Shown piece by piece: positions 49,201 to 61,200 of a stretch of 64,000 nt of DNA (position 1 is its first letter; every line of letters begins with the position of its first letter). Made by a program: the position numbers and the translations under genes. The notes below the pieces were generated by a model, which saw only the letters and a list, made by a program, of their open reading frames with translations, was not told the DNA's origin and made no database searches. This DNA comes from Eudromia elegans (Eukaryota > Chordata > Aves > Tinamiformes > Tinamidae): positions 3,092,731 through 3,156,730 of the forward strand of contig PTEX01000016.1 in the NCBI GenBank assembly GCA_003342815.1, read 5' to 3'.

Positions 49201-52200
49201 GCTGGAGCCAGGAGGTCTGGGGCTCCACAGCTCCTAATTTGGAAGCGGGCTTGCCTAGTCCTGCGTGGGACGGCCCACGTTAATTGACTGCAGAAAATTG
49301 AGGTTTTTGTCTGTCCTGACCCGGCAGCTTGCAGGCAGTTTGGTGGTTTCAGTAGGGCTCCACGGGGACTGAGCAAGTGTTCCTCATGCTGTGGCGTCAG
49401 GGCTGGGTTACACCTCACCCGGGAGCGCAGCTGAGGAAATCCCAGTTGTTTGAAAGAGCGGCATCCTGGATCTAAGCTTGGGTGCTGGAATCTGGAGCCT
49501 GCTGGGGTAGCTCCTGATGCTGTTCGACCGCCAGTCTGAGGCGTAATTCATCCTCTGGAATGGGGCGGCTGGTCTTGAACCTCCTGCCTTTCTGAGCGTG
49601 CACTGATGGTGTTGAGATTGCCCCTGTAACATAAACCCCTTTGGCGCATCCTATTTATGGGGTGATTGTCCTCTCTGTGACTCCAGGGTTCTCTTTGCCA
49701 GCTGTCACCCCCCAGTCCAAATTCCCACCTCATTGCATTAATATCTATACAATGTCTCTGCATAGAGATTTGATTTCAGTTCCCTCCCTGCAAGTAGAAG
49801 GAGTTAAAAATAGCAAATCCAAGACCCCTCATTCCCTGGCTATGACGCAGTTTCCCAGGTTGGAATTACAATGCCAGCATGAATACGGTTTAAAATAAAA
49901 CAAATTAGTGCATTGCACTTACTCTGCAGAATGGGAGAACAAGCTTGAGTCTGGAGAAGTAGCACAAAGGAAGCTCTGGTCCTCTAACCTGTGTCTGTAG
50001 AAAGCGCAGATTTATCTTTCTCATAGCCCTTGTATTGGCCAGATGAGTGATGATACACACAGAGCGATTAGTGGAGTAGCACAGAAGATATTCAACCCAT
50101 CAGGGATTCAGCTGATCAAAGAAGAAATCAGGAAGAAATGAGCTTAGTGCATTATGGTTCCGGGCTTCCTTTTTAGAGCATCACATACAGACCACGTTGC
50201 CAAGTATTAACAAAATGCTAATACTCGGTTATCAGGGCAGGAGACAAGGCAGCCTGAAAGGCCCCAGAGTCCGTCTGACCTAGCAGGGTGCAGATGCCCC
50301 AGGTAGTTGCTGAATCCTCTCCAAAATGCAGGTACCAGCCGACATGAGCAACAGTCTGTTGCAAGGTGGCAGGTTGCCAGCCTGCCTCTATCTCTTCAGT
50401 CTAACAGGGCTGTTTCTCTGATCTGCTACAGAAAATCCTAAATCCCCACATCTTTCACTCTGAGACACTGTCCTAGTTTAAAAATGCTGGCTCCTGACTT
50501 GCTTTGTAATACTTTAAATATAGCAGCCTTTATGTCTCTGATGTATGCACCATGTGTTTTGAAAGTTGTAACAAAATCAATTGGACTCGTGGGTGGAGGT
50601 TAAAGGGAAAAAGAATTTCCATACGGGAAACCACAAATACAAAACACAGCAGCAAACACAAAATCCCTCAGTGCATCAGCCAGGAATAAGCTGCTTTCTG
50701 TCCTGGCCATGTCCAGCACGTTTGTGTGCGTGCAAAGATCCAGCTTGAATGTTTCCATTGTGTCAACCCTTGTCCCCGACACCCTGGCGCTGACTCCACC
50801 GTCCCCTCCAAGGCTCAGCATGAGAGGCCACCAAGTCAGAGACCATCCGCCAGTCTGACTGCTCCTTTGCTCAGGCCCTTCCTCATCATAATCTTGGCTC
50901 TATTTTCTTGGCTGGGACCGATCCCTCCTGCCAAAACTTTCTCAATAGCGGTCCCGTTTCTGCCCGGACAACCGTCGGTGTCCCCCTCCAGAGGCTTGCT
51001 CTGCCCCCATGATTGCATGATCTCCTCCCAGGATTGCATACAGCCTCTATTTAGGAAGATATCTGGCCTAAGCTAAACTGCAAGTTAACAGTTTCATTGA
51101 CTGATTGGGGCCTTAAGTTCAGAGTCTTATGCTCTCCACATTTGGCACCCCTTGACTCTAGGACCCAAGGGCATCCACTCACAAGTGCAACCCAAACCTG
51201 TCCAACCCAGCAAAACCTTGTGGCTTTGGGGCTGGGTTAAATCCCCAGCCAAGGCTCCCTGCTCCCATTTTCTAGCTGTGTGAAGCTGCTCGGCGAGTTC
51301 TCTGGCTGTAGCAAACCCCTTGTCATGCCTCGTGAATAAAATCCGGGGGAGGAGAGGAGATGCGCTCTGGCCGGCGTCGTGCTGCCAAGCCGGCCAGCCC
51401 ACCCACGGTCCATCCCACTTGTCCTCGTCCCCCTCCTTGGCGAGTATGACGAGGAGGGCTGAGGAGAGGCTGAGCCTGCTGGTGATGGTCCCCAGGGAGG
51501 GTCCCCAGATGCCACCAGCTCCATCACAGGGCTCCTCTCACTCTGCCGGTTCACATTAATCCAGCCCCTGGGGGAAGGTCTCTGGAGGTCCTCCAGACCA
51601 CCGAGGATGCCATCAAGGCCAGCAAGCTGTAGAGATTGTGCAGGACACACTGATCTGCCTCACGCCCCCTCCGTCGTATACAATTTATTTGTATCTATAG
51701 CAGCTTGGGTGAGGTTTTTGAGTGGAAACAGATGTAAAGATGAAATTCCATCTTCAGCCTCTCGGCAGGGATCCCTCCTCGCCCGCCTCAAAGAAACCTT
51801 TCCGCAGCCCAAGCCGCTGATCTCAGGGAGCGCTGCACATCTGCCGGGGAGGCGGGGGAGGCTGCTGGGCAGGGCGTCGGAGAGCAGGAGAAGGAGCAGC
51901 CGCGGCGGCGAGCGCGGTGCGGGCGCTGTGCACGTGGTCCCCAAGCTCCTGCTGAGGAGATGGGCTCTGCGTGGGGGTCCCGCGAGCAGCGATTCCCACC
52001 GTGGGGCTCGCTCCACCCTGGGAGGGACGGAGCTGGTCAGACCTGAAAGCAGAGCCTTCCTCCTCTGCGGGGTGGTTGTTGCCTCACGCCACCTCCTAAA
52101 TCGCGCCTGGCCCTGCCGTGCTGCCATGCAGTCCCTCAAGAGGAACCTGTTCCGTCTCGCTGGGCTGCGGTCCAGGTTTTGAGCAGCCTCCCAAGCCGAA

Positions 52201-55200
52201 GTGCCGCCGTGCGTGTCTGCGTCTGCCCGGGGGTGTCTGGTGTGCGCTGGGTCCCCTGCGGGGTTGGGCGCCTCTGCCACCTCCTGCTCGGGTGACAGGG
52301 AGTGAGGATGTGCCCGTGCTGTGGCGGTGCCCCTTGGGAATGCCCTGGTGCCGGCCGCGCTCGTCCTTCCTCGCTCGCACGCACCTCACACCCCCTCTCC
52401 TTCTGGCCCCGTGCTCCATTCTTCTCGAAATCAAAGCAAACCGGCAGGCGGCCTGGTCTACCCTCCCAGCTTTGCTCATCCATCGTGCAGCTCCCAGCAG
52501 TGCCGCGTGCCTGGCATGATCCGTGTTACCCCACGGCTTGCTCAGGCCTGGGGTCCCAGCACCAGCTCCACGCTAGCACGAGCACCCTGGAAGCACCAGG
52601 AGCTCGTCCGCTCTGATCCCAAGGCTCAGCACAGCAGCAGCAGAGGTGTGGGAGGCAGAGGAGGATACACACGGGTTCTGCCTCCAGGGAGGCTCATCCT
52701 CCAGCCTTGCCTCCCTGTGTTGCATCCCAGGACAATGGCTATGTAGGTGGACCCGGACATGCCGGGTCAACCTTGTGGATGACCCTGGTCTGGGCGTGGG
52801 GCATGGCGGTGCAGATGGGTCCACACTCATCCCAGGCAGCAGGACTGGCTCCGGAGAGCCACGGTGCAGCTAGGTCTGCTCCAGCTGCAGGGGCACTGGG
52901 ATCGGGAGCTCCCGGGAGTCTCATGGTATAGGAATCTAGCCCTTTTGCTCCATCATGGCCTTGCACATGCTGTGAGGAGTATCTTACACGTGTAAATAAC
53001 CCGTTCCATAGGACTTTGCTGCCAGGAGCGGTGCTGGGAAGAGATGCTTTGCTTGCACTGCTGCTGAACTGGAGTATTGTTTGGTTTCTCCTCCCACCTG
53101 TGTCTGCAGTTTTCCCCTGCCTCCATGCTTGCGTTCTGGTGTGCTGAGCGCAACTACCACATCCTCATGCTCCCTGCTTTTGGTCTCCCTGCAGAGATCT
53201 GTTCCCCAGCTCGACTGCTGAGTCGCCCTGGAACTGAGCACATCGGATGGCTGCCTGGGAGTGAATGCAGCCAGCCCTCAGCACCTGAAGCCAGTGGGCA
53301 CCCAAGCCTGGGTAAAACTGCCTGGAGTGGGGCAGGGTGGAATGAAACTAGGATCTGGTCCAGCTCTGCCGCAGCTTCCAGACCATCTCTGTGGGATTTG
53401 GAGGTTGCTGGAGAAACTGGAGCAGCCCTGGTCCTCCTCCTCTGCCTTGCTGTCAGCAAGGAGGGATTTAGTGCTGCACCTGAAATGGGGACACACCAGG
53501 GCCCTTTCCTGCTGGGCTGCTCTTTGCCAGGGGTCTGGGAAAGCAGCCAGGGATGAGTCACATCGCAGCCACAAGGAGATGGAGAGACACATAGCCCATG
53601 TGCTGGGGCCGCGTCTCGCTTCCCAGGTGCATCAGCTCTGCTTGTCCCAGATCGCTGCCGGGGGCTTCGCGCTGCTGCGGTGGGAGCAGGCTGGGGGAGC
53701 AGACTCCAGGGTGACTCCTCCGCCACCAAGGTCCCGTGGTGCCCCGCAATGCCCCCCTCCATCCATTTCCAACATCACTAATCCCTCCTCTCTATTCCTC
53801 TCCTCAAGATGCCACAAACCACTAACATATTCTTTTTAGGAAGGGAATTAAATAGTTCCTGTGACATTTAAGCTATTCCTTTCGGAGTTTCATTGCAGCT
53901 CCTAGAGGCCGCCATCCCCGAGCGCTGCATACACAGACCTGCAGCTGGACACGACACATAAGATACAGGGGCAGCTGCAGTGCGGATGCAGGTGCTGGGG
54001 ATCTCTTTTCCACGAGCCGTCGGAGGGGCTGCGTTCCTCCTCCCTGTCCCGCGTGGTTGTGTGTAGCACGCCGCTCGCGGTGTCGATACTGTGGCTATTC
54101 CGGGCTGCAGCGCGGGGTCCCGGCGAGCCTGGCTGCGACGCTGCCTGCGAGCATGAGAAGAGCAATCTTGTCGGTGGGCGCCGTTCTCGCGGTGCTGCCG
54201 AAATCCCCGGGGCGTCGCTGTGTCTGGCTGCTGCCGGAGCGTGGGCTGTGACGGCAGCTCCCGGGCAGGCTGCTCCTGCCGCGAGGGCGAGCGCTGCCGC
54301 AGCGCGAGGGGCCCTGCCGAGCGGAGGCGGGCGGCAGCCGCGGGGCTTTGCCTCCGGCTCCAAGCGCTCTGTGTGGCCGGGCCCTCCAACCGGCCGTCCC
54401 ACAGACCCTTCCCAAATGGGCTGGAAGTGGGAAGAGTGCCACGGAGGCATTCACGAGGCATAAAACCCAACGCAACCCAAGAGCATCCTGGTGTGGAGTC
54501 CGGCTGGCCTCCATGGGCAGGAGAGATGTGTGGAAGGGATGAGCATGAGGGATGGGTAGGAAGGATGCACGGGAAGGAGGCGTAAGAGGGATGCATAGGA
54601 GGGATGCACAAATGGGGTGCACAATAGAGTTGTGCGGATGGGATGCATAAGGGGGATGTGCAGAAGGGATGCACAAGATGGACAGGACAAATGTTAGTGC
54701 TGGTGGCCTCTGTGCGTGTCCAACTCATGCCCAGTGTGGGGACCCCTTGCTGAGCCCCGAGCTCTTCTGCACCAGCCCCGTGCTGGCTGCAGGCAAACGA
54801 ACGTGCTAACGCCAGGCGTCCGGCAGCAGCCGCAGCCTGGGGATGCCGTGTTGCCGTGACAAGCCGTGCAAGTCCTGTCCTGGCCAAGGATCCCGGCAGT
54901 GATTGCTGGAGAGGGGAGGAATTCAGCGCTGGCAGAGGGCCTGTCTGTGCCCCAGTGTCACTCTTGGCACATGTGTTTGGCTGCACGTGTTAAGCCCCTG
55001 TTGCTTCTAACACAGCTCATCCCTCACCGTCGCTGTGGTGCAGACTTCCTGCCTCTCTGCAGCACCCTGCCTTGCTCCGTGCCCACCATGCTCATCATGC
55101 CCACGTGCTCCAAGGGCTCGCGTTCCCAGCAGGGCTGGTTCCTGGAAAGGGAAGGTATTAGCAGGCTCTCTCCAGAGGAAACAGCCCGGAGTTGGAGCAG

Positions 55201-58200
55201 TTGCCAGGTGGTGGGAGGCTCATCTCAGCCTCATGCTCATCCTCTGCCTCTTCATTTATTTAGCAGCCAGCATTAGTGAGCGGCAATTAAACCTTAAAGG
55301 GAGGTTCTGCTCTGGAAAGCGAACGCTGTTAGGAGCCCCAGCGCCTCGGAATGGTTGCGGCTTCTGGCTCGAGAGCATCCTTAGCGAGTAGCTCCCGGCT
55401 GTGCAAGTGGCCAGCGTGGAGGGAGGGAGCCCAGCCCGGCTCCGCGGGTGCACGGCCGGTTTGCACGGACCAACGTGGTCCCGAGGTGCCGTAGATGTTC
55501 CCTGTCCCGTTCAATAGCTCCCGCAGCAGTGGCGGGTGCTGCTCTCGCGTCCAGGTGCTGCTGCACGCCGTGATGCTGCTGTGCGGCTGGCACCCGCCTG
55601 CCCCGGCCGGCGCTCCCGGGGCCAAGCCCTGCGGCACGGCTGTCACCGCGGCACGGACACGGCCAGCCCCGAGCTCACACAGAATGGCTCTCAGGCTCCA
55701 AAAGCTCGTGCGTGTCGAACAAGGCTCCCTACTGTTTTGCTGCCCAGCACTGAGCTCTTCACATCTCTCTGCAGCTGCAAGAACTGGAAGAGCAACTTTT
55801 TCATCTTTTGTTCTTTTTTATTTTTATTTTTTCGGGAGAATCATGTCTTTGGACTCCCCTCATGTGCTCAGGCTCTGCCTGGCCTGCTGCAGCTGGAGGA
55901 AATAAACATCCTGCAGCACTGCGGGACGGGGATGGGGACAGCGACTGCCAGGTAGCCGGTTGCTCTGTGCAGAGACACAATCGCTTCCTCCACACTCCCG
56001 TTTAGAGAATAATTTCCATGAGCCCAGCCAGAAACGAACTTTGCTGCACAGAGCAGAGCCCTTGCTGCTCCCTGCACCCTTCTTTTTCCCTCTGTCCTTT
56101 TCCTTCTGTCTTCTTTGCTTTTCTCCTCTTTGTGTTCTCTCCTTCCCTCTTTTCTCTTTCTCCAGCTCTGGTTTTTGACCTTCCCCCTGTTTTGCTGGAG
56201 TGGGAGCCACTGGAGTTTCCTTTCCACAGGCCAGCTCCCAGCCCAGCGCGTGATCCCAGCATGTCCTTCCCGGTGGCTTTGGCGCCATGCGGGAGCCTTC
56301 CCGTGTCACTGTCCAGCCGCTGCTCCCACGACTTGAGCCCATCTGACAGTCTGCAGCCTCCCACCCACCTCCCTGCTGCAGCTTGACACGAGCTCAGGCA
56401 GCAGCCCCGTGCTGGCTGCTTCCCTTCCTGATGCAGCCTCCGCTCTTGGCCCCTCTTTGCAGGCATCCTTGCTCGTTCCATGCAACGCAAGGTGCTGCCA
56501 GCTCTGCGGGCTGTGCAAAAGCATCCAGCCTCCTTCCTTCCCCTCTCCCGCCTGCCCAGGCTATGCGGGAGCGCTTGGGCTCTGCATCCCTAGCATGGGT
56601 GGCAGCAGGGCTGGAGCGAGGCCGGCGGATGCTTCCCATTGCACCGGGCACAAGGCTGCGTTGCTGCGGGGGTTGAGCCCTGCTGCAAGGAAAGGACGTG
56701 CACAGAGCTCAGCCGGGGTGGATCTCGCTGGCGCTAACCTGGATGGGCAGCCGTGCTCACGGAGGCCCTCCCTGCAGCACCCCGGATAGAGGGTGTCCCC
56801 ATCCCTGCCCATCCCTGCCCTGGCGCTCCAGCGAGGCGCCATCACCCGAGCAGGCATCCACCCCTTGAGCCTTCCTGCACATCACTCACGTCGTGTTCCC
56901 ATCCTTCGGAGGTGGCACGGCATGTCAGGGACAGCAGTGGGGGACAAGGGAATAGCAGGAGGCAGGTGGGAGCAATAATTGGCCGTGATCTAATTAGGGA
57001 AGCCTAGGGCTAGATTAGGAGCGGTGACACAGTGGAGGGTTTTTAGCTGTAAGCCGCAGATGGTTCTGGCTGGAGTGGGCAAGGAGGGAGCTGGTGGGGT
57101 CTTGTTGGGAGCGAGTAATCCAGCCCCGTGACATGAGGCTCCGGATGGGAATCCTGCACCCGACTGCTGCCTCTCGCAGGCGGCGCTCCTTGAGATTTTC
57201 CTGCCGTGGAGTAGGGATGCAGGGGGATTGGGGATGCGAGGGATTGGGGATGCGAGGGATTGTGCATGGGGACTTGTGTTCCTGGGCTCCAAGACGTTTG
57301 TCATTCCCTCTCCGAGTGCTGCTTCCCCCAGCCCGGCACAGCCTGTCCCGACCCCGGCGCTCCACCTCGGCCGCTCCCTCAACATAATGCGCTTCCAGTG
57401 AAATTCCTTTCTGGCCAGTCATCGCTGTCCCTCGGCCTCAACGCCTCCGCGGATGGTGCTGGCCGGGCCAGGCTTCCTCTTCCTGAGCCTGCCGGCCCTC
57501 CCGGCTTGTCCTGCTGCTCCCAACCCCTTCCTCGCCGTCCACTCCATGGGAAGGCAGCGATTCCTTGCCCAAGGCCTGGACAGGGAACATGCTGGGAGCC
57601 TCCAAAGGCATCATCCAGCCCAATGGACCACGGCCACATGTCCTGCATGACCGAGACATCTCCAGCCATGCACTTGTGTCCCCCCTGCATGGAGCAGCCG
57701 GGCTGGCACCAGTGACACCGCTCCTGCACCATGGCTTGTGCTGGACCCAGCTTGTCACCGTGCCACCACCTCTGGTTGCTAATTAGAGGGTGAACGCTTT
57801 GCTTTTCCACAGCCCCCTTCACCTGTGGCTCTCCGAGTATTGTGCAAATATTAATTACTGGTAATTAATTAAATCAAGCCTCCACATCCCCTGCGGAGGT
57901 GCTGCCACATAAACATACTCATAGCAAACATAGCATCAAGGCAGGATCTCCGAGCCAGGTCACAGCTTGCGAGTACCTGTTGCTAACGATATCCAACCCA
58001 CCTGCAGCAGCTTCCACCCAACAGACCCTCCTGGAGATCAAACAGCATAAAAGAGGGAGCAGGAAGGGCAGGAGGAGGTCTTATTCTAGCAAGGGGTAAT
58101 GGGTGGGTAGTAGGGAAGGCCTCTAGTCTCCTGTTTCTTGCAGCTTGTGCTGCTGTGCACGATTGGTCCTGGTTTGCTCGTTGCAGCCTCAGCCCTATGC

Positions 58201-61200
58201 AAGCTGCTTTATAAGGTAGGTGTTTGTCCCTCGCCTGTCCCTGGCTGCTCCGAGGGCTCTGGAGGCAGTTCAGGCAAGTGGTGCTCCCTCCATGTTCTCC
58301 ATGGCATGGGGCTGGATGTAGTGTTCGTGGAACGCTGCTGCTGGGACAGGAGGGCTGGATGAGCAGAGCTGACCCTTCCAGAGCACGAGGTGGGTGTTTG
58401 GGAAGGAGAGACGGGATGCCCAGCCATGCAGAGGGGGAGCACAGAGGTGGTCGGGGTGCCTTGGTGCCTCCTCCTGGGCTGGTGCTGGCCCTGTGCCCGT
58501 GTCCCTCCACCCTTCTGCTCGCGTTCGGGCGCTGCTGCCCATCTTGAGCATCGCGCGGGGCCCCGATCCGTGACCGGAGGTGCCACCTTGATCCGGATTG
58601 GGGCAGATCTGCCGTGTGCCCACGTGGCAGCTCGCTGCCTGGCCCCGGCCGCAGCAGCTCCTCGGGATGTGCTGCAGGGATGGAGCTCGGCCGGTGCATG
58701 GAGGGACCCCGGGGGAGTCCAACCCAGGCAGCACTCTGTGTGCTCACATTTGGGAGCACAAACGCATTAATAACACACAAAGCCAGATTAAGTTCTTGCT
58801 AGACAAGCAAGAGCAGGGGCAAAGTGGGGCAAGATTAAGGCATTCCTTGGGCAGCTCCCAGCCCTTCGCCCCAACTGCTGCATCTCGGCCGGCGAGGCCG
58901 CTAATGCTACTTACCTTATTACGGGATTATTTGGGGGTAATGAGCTTTGCCCTGATCAGCCGTCCCTCTGCTCGGGGCCGTTGGGATGTGTAATACTTCC
59001 TGCGCGAGGCCACGAGGTGGGCAGCTGGCGGCTCGAAAACAAGCCGGGCCCCAGCAAAACAATGCATTAATGTTCCCAAGCAGAATTCCAGCGTGGGCCT
59101 GGCGTTAATCACAAATCAAGGAGCTTTCTGCGTAACGCTGAACAAAGCCAGCGGGCGGGAGGGCCACCGTGCCCTCAGCAAGGTCCTGGCTGACCTCGAT
59201 GGGTGCAAATCGGGAGCAACTGCATTGGTTCAATTCCTGCCAGTGCAGCAATAGAGCTGTGAGCACCTCTGCCATCCAAAACTCTCCAGCCTCCTTTCCT
59301 CCCGTCTAACCTGCCAGCACGGGGCCTTGGTGGCACGTTGCCATGGTCACCAAGAAGTTTCCCCTAGAGACCAGGAGCCCAGAACAAGTGATGCATGCTT
59401 TCCCCCCCCCCTTCTCCCATCAATTTATTTATTGTATTATTCTTAATGTTTATTTAAATGTGGATTAAATCATGGACTTTCTCTCCACCTCCCTTACGCC
59501 GTCCAAGCCAAAGTCTGTGGATTGATGTGGCTGCATCTCAGGGCTTGGCTCCTGCTTTGTGCGAGCACAGGATGTGTGGGAGGGAAAGGGCTGTGACTCT
59601 TGCTCTGCTGGAGACCCCTGCAGAAGAGATTGTCCATCTATTGCAGCAAGACAGCACAAGTAGGAGGCCCAGCCTTGAGAAGATCCTGATGAGATCAACC
59701 CCAGGTCTTTCCCCCAAGATGCTGCAAGTGGGTGGTAGAGTCCATGGGCTCCCAGCAGCGGCTACAGGTGGTCCTGGAGCTTGTATATCCAAAACTTGCA
59801 CCTTCCTGCAACACACACCTGCAGGAGCATGGGCAAGAGCACCCTGTTCCCGCTTGCAGAGCTTCTTCATTGCACTTGGGTCCTAAAGATAATTAAGATC
59901 TAGAGACAGACACAGACAAGAGTGTCTCTTCTGGACACACAATGATACCATTTGCTTTAGTGTTGGAAGTGCCTTTGCTGGCCATAAGAGCTCTTAGTCT
60001 ACAGGATCGTGCACAGGAGGGAAATTCTGGCAGCTCTTGGAAGTTCCCTCCATGTCTGGAGCCTGAGTTTCACAGCAGGGCTTAGGACAGGGACCCACAG
60101 GGAAACCTCTTGGCTATTTTTGCAGCTCTCGGGTCGGGCTTCACAAAGCAGAAAAGAGGTAGTAACCTCCAATCCATGTCCCATGGATCCATAAATCCAA
60201 GGCATGCAGGGTGTTTGGGAAGGCTTGGTGTGTATTGGCATCACCACTATGCCTGTCCATAGAGTTGGTCTTGGTGACTGGAAAACTGGCTCCCATGGGC
60301 ACTTGGCATGTGGGCTGGGATTTTACTCTAGGGTAGTGTCTAATGTCCCTTTGACTTTTCTCCCTCTGCTTTTGAAGCCAATAAAGGGCTGATTCTCCTC
60401 TTTGTCACACGATCTGCCCTGTGGTGAATGAAGAGCCTTTCTGATGAGTGATCTCGCTTGTTTTGCCCCCTTTCCTCACTGCTCGGAAGGCTGTTTGTGT
60501 CCCAGGGTTCAATCGGCTGCTTCTCATGTTCGTGGGAAGGCAGTTCAGCACCGGGTCAACAAGTCTCCGGACTATTGAAACCCCTGCCCTTTGCAGGTAT
60601 TTTTCCCAGATTCCAGCTCTTTCTGGGATCGCTCAGCAGCCGAGTCCAGCCCGGCTTGGCCCATGAGCACAGCAGCATGTGCATTAGCGGCCCTGAGGGC
60701 AGGGAAGGCAGGCGCCGTTCCTCGGAGCGATTTCTGTCTGTGCTCGTGCTTGGGGACGGTGCTGAGACAGCAGAAGGGCCGTGTGCTCTGCGCGGTTCCT
60801 CCCCCGCAGCGCGGGCCGCAGCGTGGGCTGCTGCGTGTCGGCCCTTTGCGGTGGTCGGCAGGGCGGTGGGAGGAGGGCTGCGGCACCGCCGTGGATCCCG
60901 GCCTCTCCTCCCTCTCCGAGTGCAACGGGAGAACTTGGCTCGTGATCTTAGCGCTGCTCTGCATGGGGAGATGGTCCTGATGTCTCCCATCTGCTGTGGC
61001 CTCTGGGCTTGTGCTCTGCCTCCCTGAGGAGCTCCAAGTCCAGCCTGGACCAACCCCTTCAAATGCTGTTAGCCTTGAAAGCTTTTGGGGAAATACCTTT
61101 CCTGATCATCCAGGGTTATCTGCTGCCAGGTTGATCCTTGTTGGTGCTTTTTCTTGGCTGCAGCAGCCCAGGAGCAGTCCAGGGCTGAGCAGAGCCAGGC

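Noticed and set aside
53868-54986. 372-codon open frame on the minus strand
   Set aside because: It spans a CpG-dense patch and a minisatellite and is low in complexity (Cys-Ile-Pro-Ser-His repeats). No homology or exon signals.
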